From contig CANQAD010000020.1 of assembly GCA_947588735.1 (NCBI GenBank), positions 1 to 33,628 of the forward strand: DNA of 33,628 bases, written 5' to 3'. This DNA comes from an uncultured Akkermansia sp. Lineage in GTDB: Bacteria; Verrucomicrobiota; Verrucomicrobiia; Verrucomicrobiales; Akkermansiaceae. The position numbers and the translations under genes are program-made. Shown piece by piece: positions 32,734-33,628 of this stretch; the first letter of the stretch is position 1, and the number at the start of each line of letters is the position of its first letter. Under the pieces are notes generated by a model. It worked only from the letters and a program-made list of their open reading frames with translations, did not search any database and was not told the origin of the DNA.

Positions 32734-33186
32734 ATGCTCAAAATGACAAGAATGAAAATGATTCTGATTGCGATACTGGCGGGCTTGAGTGCGTGCGCTT
32801 CGCCTCTGCCGGATCAAGCTGACCTTCTGGCCGCCAATACAGTGCTGGCGCGGTACGAGGGGACTCAGTTTCACCCGTGTCGGCACATGACGGCTCTCTG
32901 TCCGGATCGCTGTGATCACGCCGCCACGCTGGCTCATTTCCGCGTGCTGCACAATGAACATTACCAAAAGCTCGGTCAATACGGCGATGAAAAAATGGGC
33001 GAAGGAGAAACGGTCATGGTAGATGTGCTCAAGGATACGCCAGGGCAGGATGCAAGCGTGGCCGCTCTCATTTCCCGACTGAAACCGGGAGACACCGTCC
33101 TCATGACCATCCACCACTACTATGTGCAGGTGGAACACAGCTTTTTCCCCGTTCGTCCCGTGGTTAAAATTGAGCAACGCTACTGA
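32734..33186 (+). CDS. Small predicted lipoprotein
   Basis: A 150-residue protein with a lipoprotein signal: positive N-terminus, hydrophobic MILIAILAG, and lipobox LSAC with Cys21, so it should be anchored in the envelope. The mature part has a three-Cys cluster FHPCRHMTALCPDRC (about 46-60) that may bind metal or form disulfides, a KLGQYGDEKMGEGETVMVDV stretch (in parts), and a C-terminal KPGDTVLMTIHHYYVQV beta-like segment that could be a small barrel. I do not recognise the family. The start lies one base after the methyltransferase stop (TAA-T-ATG), so expression is coupled. Met4 and Met7 are also possible starts; the lipobox spacing is acceptable for all. Confidence 0.8.
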   Translation: MLKMTRMKMILIAILAGLSACASPLPDQADLLAANTVLARYEGTQFHPCRHMTALCPDRCDHAATLAHFRVLHNEHYQKLGQYGDEKMGEGETVMVDVLKDTPGQDASVAALISRLKPGDTVLMTIHHYYVQVEHSFFPVRPVVKIEQRY

Positions 33187-33220
33187 AAAAACGGGGCAAG
33201 CCGTCGGGCAAAGCATTTAT

Positions 33221-33565
33221 GATTTTCGATTTTCGAGGGACGATTGACGATTTGGAAAGATAGCGAGCCGGAGGCTCGGGAAATGCGGAGCGTGAGCGGA
33301 GGGAGTGGGGAGCATCACGGGCGCTTGTCAGTGCGAAAGGCAAGCGGAGGAAGCAAAGCGCTTCCACGGCTCGTCCAGACTGCCCTTCGAACCGACACTC
33401 CGCATCACTTAAGAATTCCGCTGCCTATCAGCTCCGCTCCTCCACCGACCTTTCGAACCATTGACCACCCACGGCTTCGCCCACCGCCGCCGCTGAAGCT
33501 CCGCAGCTCCGCGAGCTATGCTCGTCGAATTTCCCAAATCGTCATCGTAAATCGTCAATCGAAAA
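33221..33565. repeat. Inverted pair of family B hairpin repeats
   Basis: The left copy is direct: TGATTTTCGATTTTCG..GACGATTTGGAAAGA, hairpin CGAGCC-GGA-GGCTCG (33264-33278), AAATGCGGAGCG. The right copy is inverted: GCTCCGC, hairpin CGAGC-TAT-GCTCG (33512-33524, closing bases included), ATTTCCCAAATCGTC and AATCGTCAATCG (to about 33560). About 220 bases of GC-rich sequence lie between. It separates the lipoprotein gene from the convergent barrel gene. No gene is supported in this gap. Confidence 0.65.
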
Positions 33566-33628
33566 TCAGAAGTCCACTCTATATCCTGCCGATGCGTTGA
33601 CGCTTGTCCAGCCGCTGCGGTATTCCAG
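33566..33628 (-). CDS. C-terminal end of an outer-membrane beta-barrel (autotransporter-type) protein, partial
   Basis: The minus strand from the window edge reads 20 codons and a TGA stop: LEYRSGWTSVNASAGYRVDF. Alternating hydrophobic residues, GYRV and a final Phe form the last-strand signature recognised by the BAM complex in autotransporter and other outer-membrane barrels. The rest of the gene lies beyond the right edge. It is convergent with the lipoprotein gene across the repeat pair. The call rests on a short stretch, but the pattern and terminal aromatic are characteristic. Confidence 0.6.
   Translation of the reverse strand: MEYRSGWTSVNASAGYRVDF

Noticed and set aside
1560..33560. 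CRISPR array interpretation of the repeated AATCG segments
   Set aside because: The repeats are short, degenerate, directly tandem or dispersed singly between genes, with no regular repeat-spacer spacing and no cas genes.
33244..33600. A 118-codon plus-strand ORF near the right end
   Set aside because: It is built from the two inverted family B repeats and GC-rich linker, with no start signal or domain, and it runs antisense to the barrel fragment.

Overview
This window looks like a chromosomal segment of a Gram-negative, LPS-making bacterium. The lines of evidence are lpxK beside MsbA-type exporters, a lipoprotein with a lipobox, and the last strand of an outer-membrane barrel at the right edge. 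Moderately GC-rich genes, long AT-rich intergenic spacers packed with 'AATCGTCAATCG'-like runs, and the sparse, irregular use of Shine-Dalgarno (SD) sites make me think of the Verrucomicrobiota/PVC group. That assignment is an inference, not something the sequence proves.

Layout. (1) 1-1433: a tyrosine recombinase gene ends up against a tRNA-Leu(CAA) gene, the usual edge of a tRNA-integrated island that extends off the left of the window. (2) 1565-5183: rnz, a MATE efflux pump and rdgB, with two long related repeats placed directly upstream of rnz and of the pump gene. (3) 5184-15524: a str-S10-partial spc ribosomal superoperon (rpsL, rpsG, fusA, rpsJ, rplC, rplD, rplW, rplB, rpsS, an exported coiled-coil protein, rplV, rpsC, rplP, rpmC, rpsQ, rplN). 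It closes with a hairpin-T terminator right after rplN, so rplX-rplE and the rest of spc are not here. (4) 15828-18335: a UvrA2-type ABC ATPase on the minus strand. (5) 18708-23920: two overlapping ABC exporter half-transporter genes, then lpxK. (6) 27864-23921 (minus): ilvD, a POT-like MFS transporter and a membrane-anchored ankyrin protein, probably one operon. (7) 28137-28622 (minus): inorganic pyrophosphatase, with a clear promoter. (8) 28845-33186: a RecQ-family helicase with an unusual domain order, a ROK kinase without its zinc ligands, an m5C RNA methyltransferase and a small lipoprotein. (9) 33221-33628: an inverted pair of hairpin repeats and the last 20 codons of an outer-membrane beta-barrel gene on the minus strand.

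How it fits together. The ribosomal block supplies translation machinery. The MsbA-like pair and LpxK serve lipid A export and phosphorylation. RNase Z would be needed for tRNAs such as the tRNA-Leu here, whose gene does not encode CCA. RdgB and pyrophosphatase act in nucleotide and pyrophosphate clean-up.

The most unusual points are: a predicted secreted coiled-coil protein embedded between rpsS and rplV; the operon break after rplN; a repeat family (four copies) that lies directly upstream of start codons, three copies ending in a TTGACA -35 box; many promoters whose -10 box lies only 6-15 bases before the start codon, implying leaderless or near-leaderless mRNAs; and a second family of triloop-hairpin repeats in the intergenic spaces. 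I found no CRISPR array, rRNA gene or complete insertion sequence.
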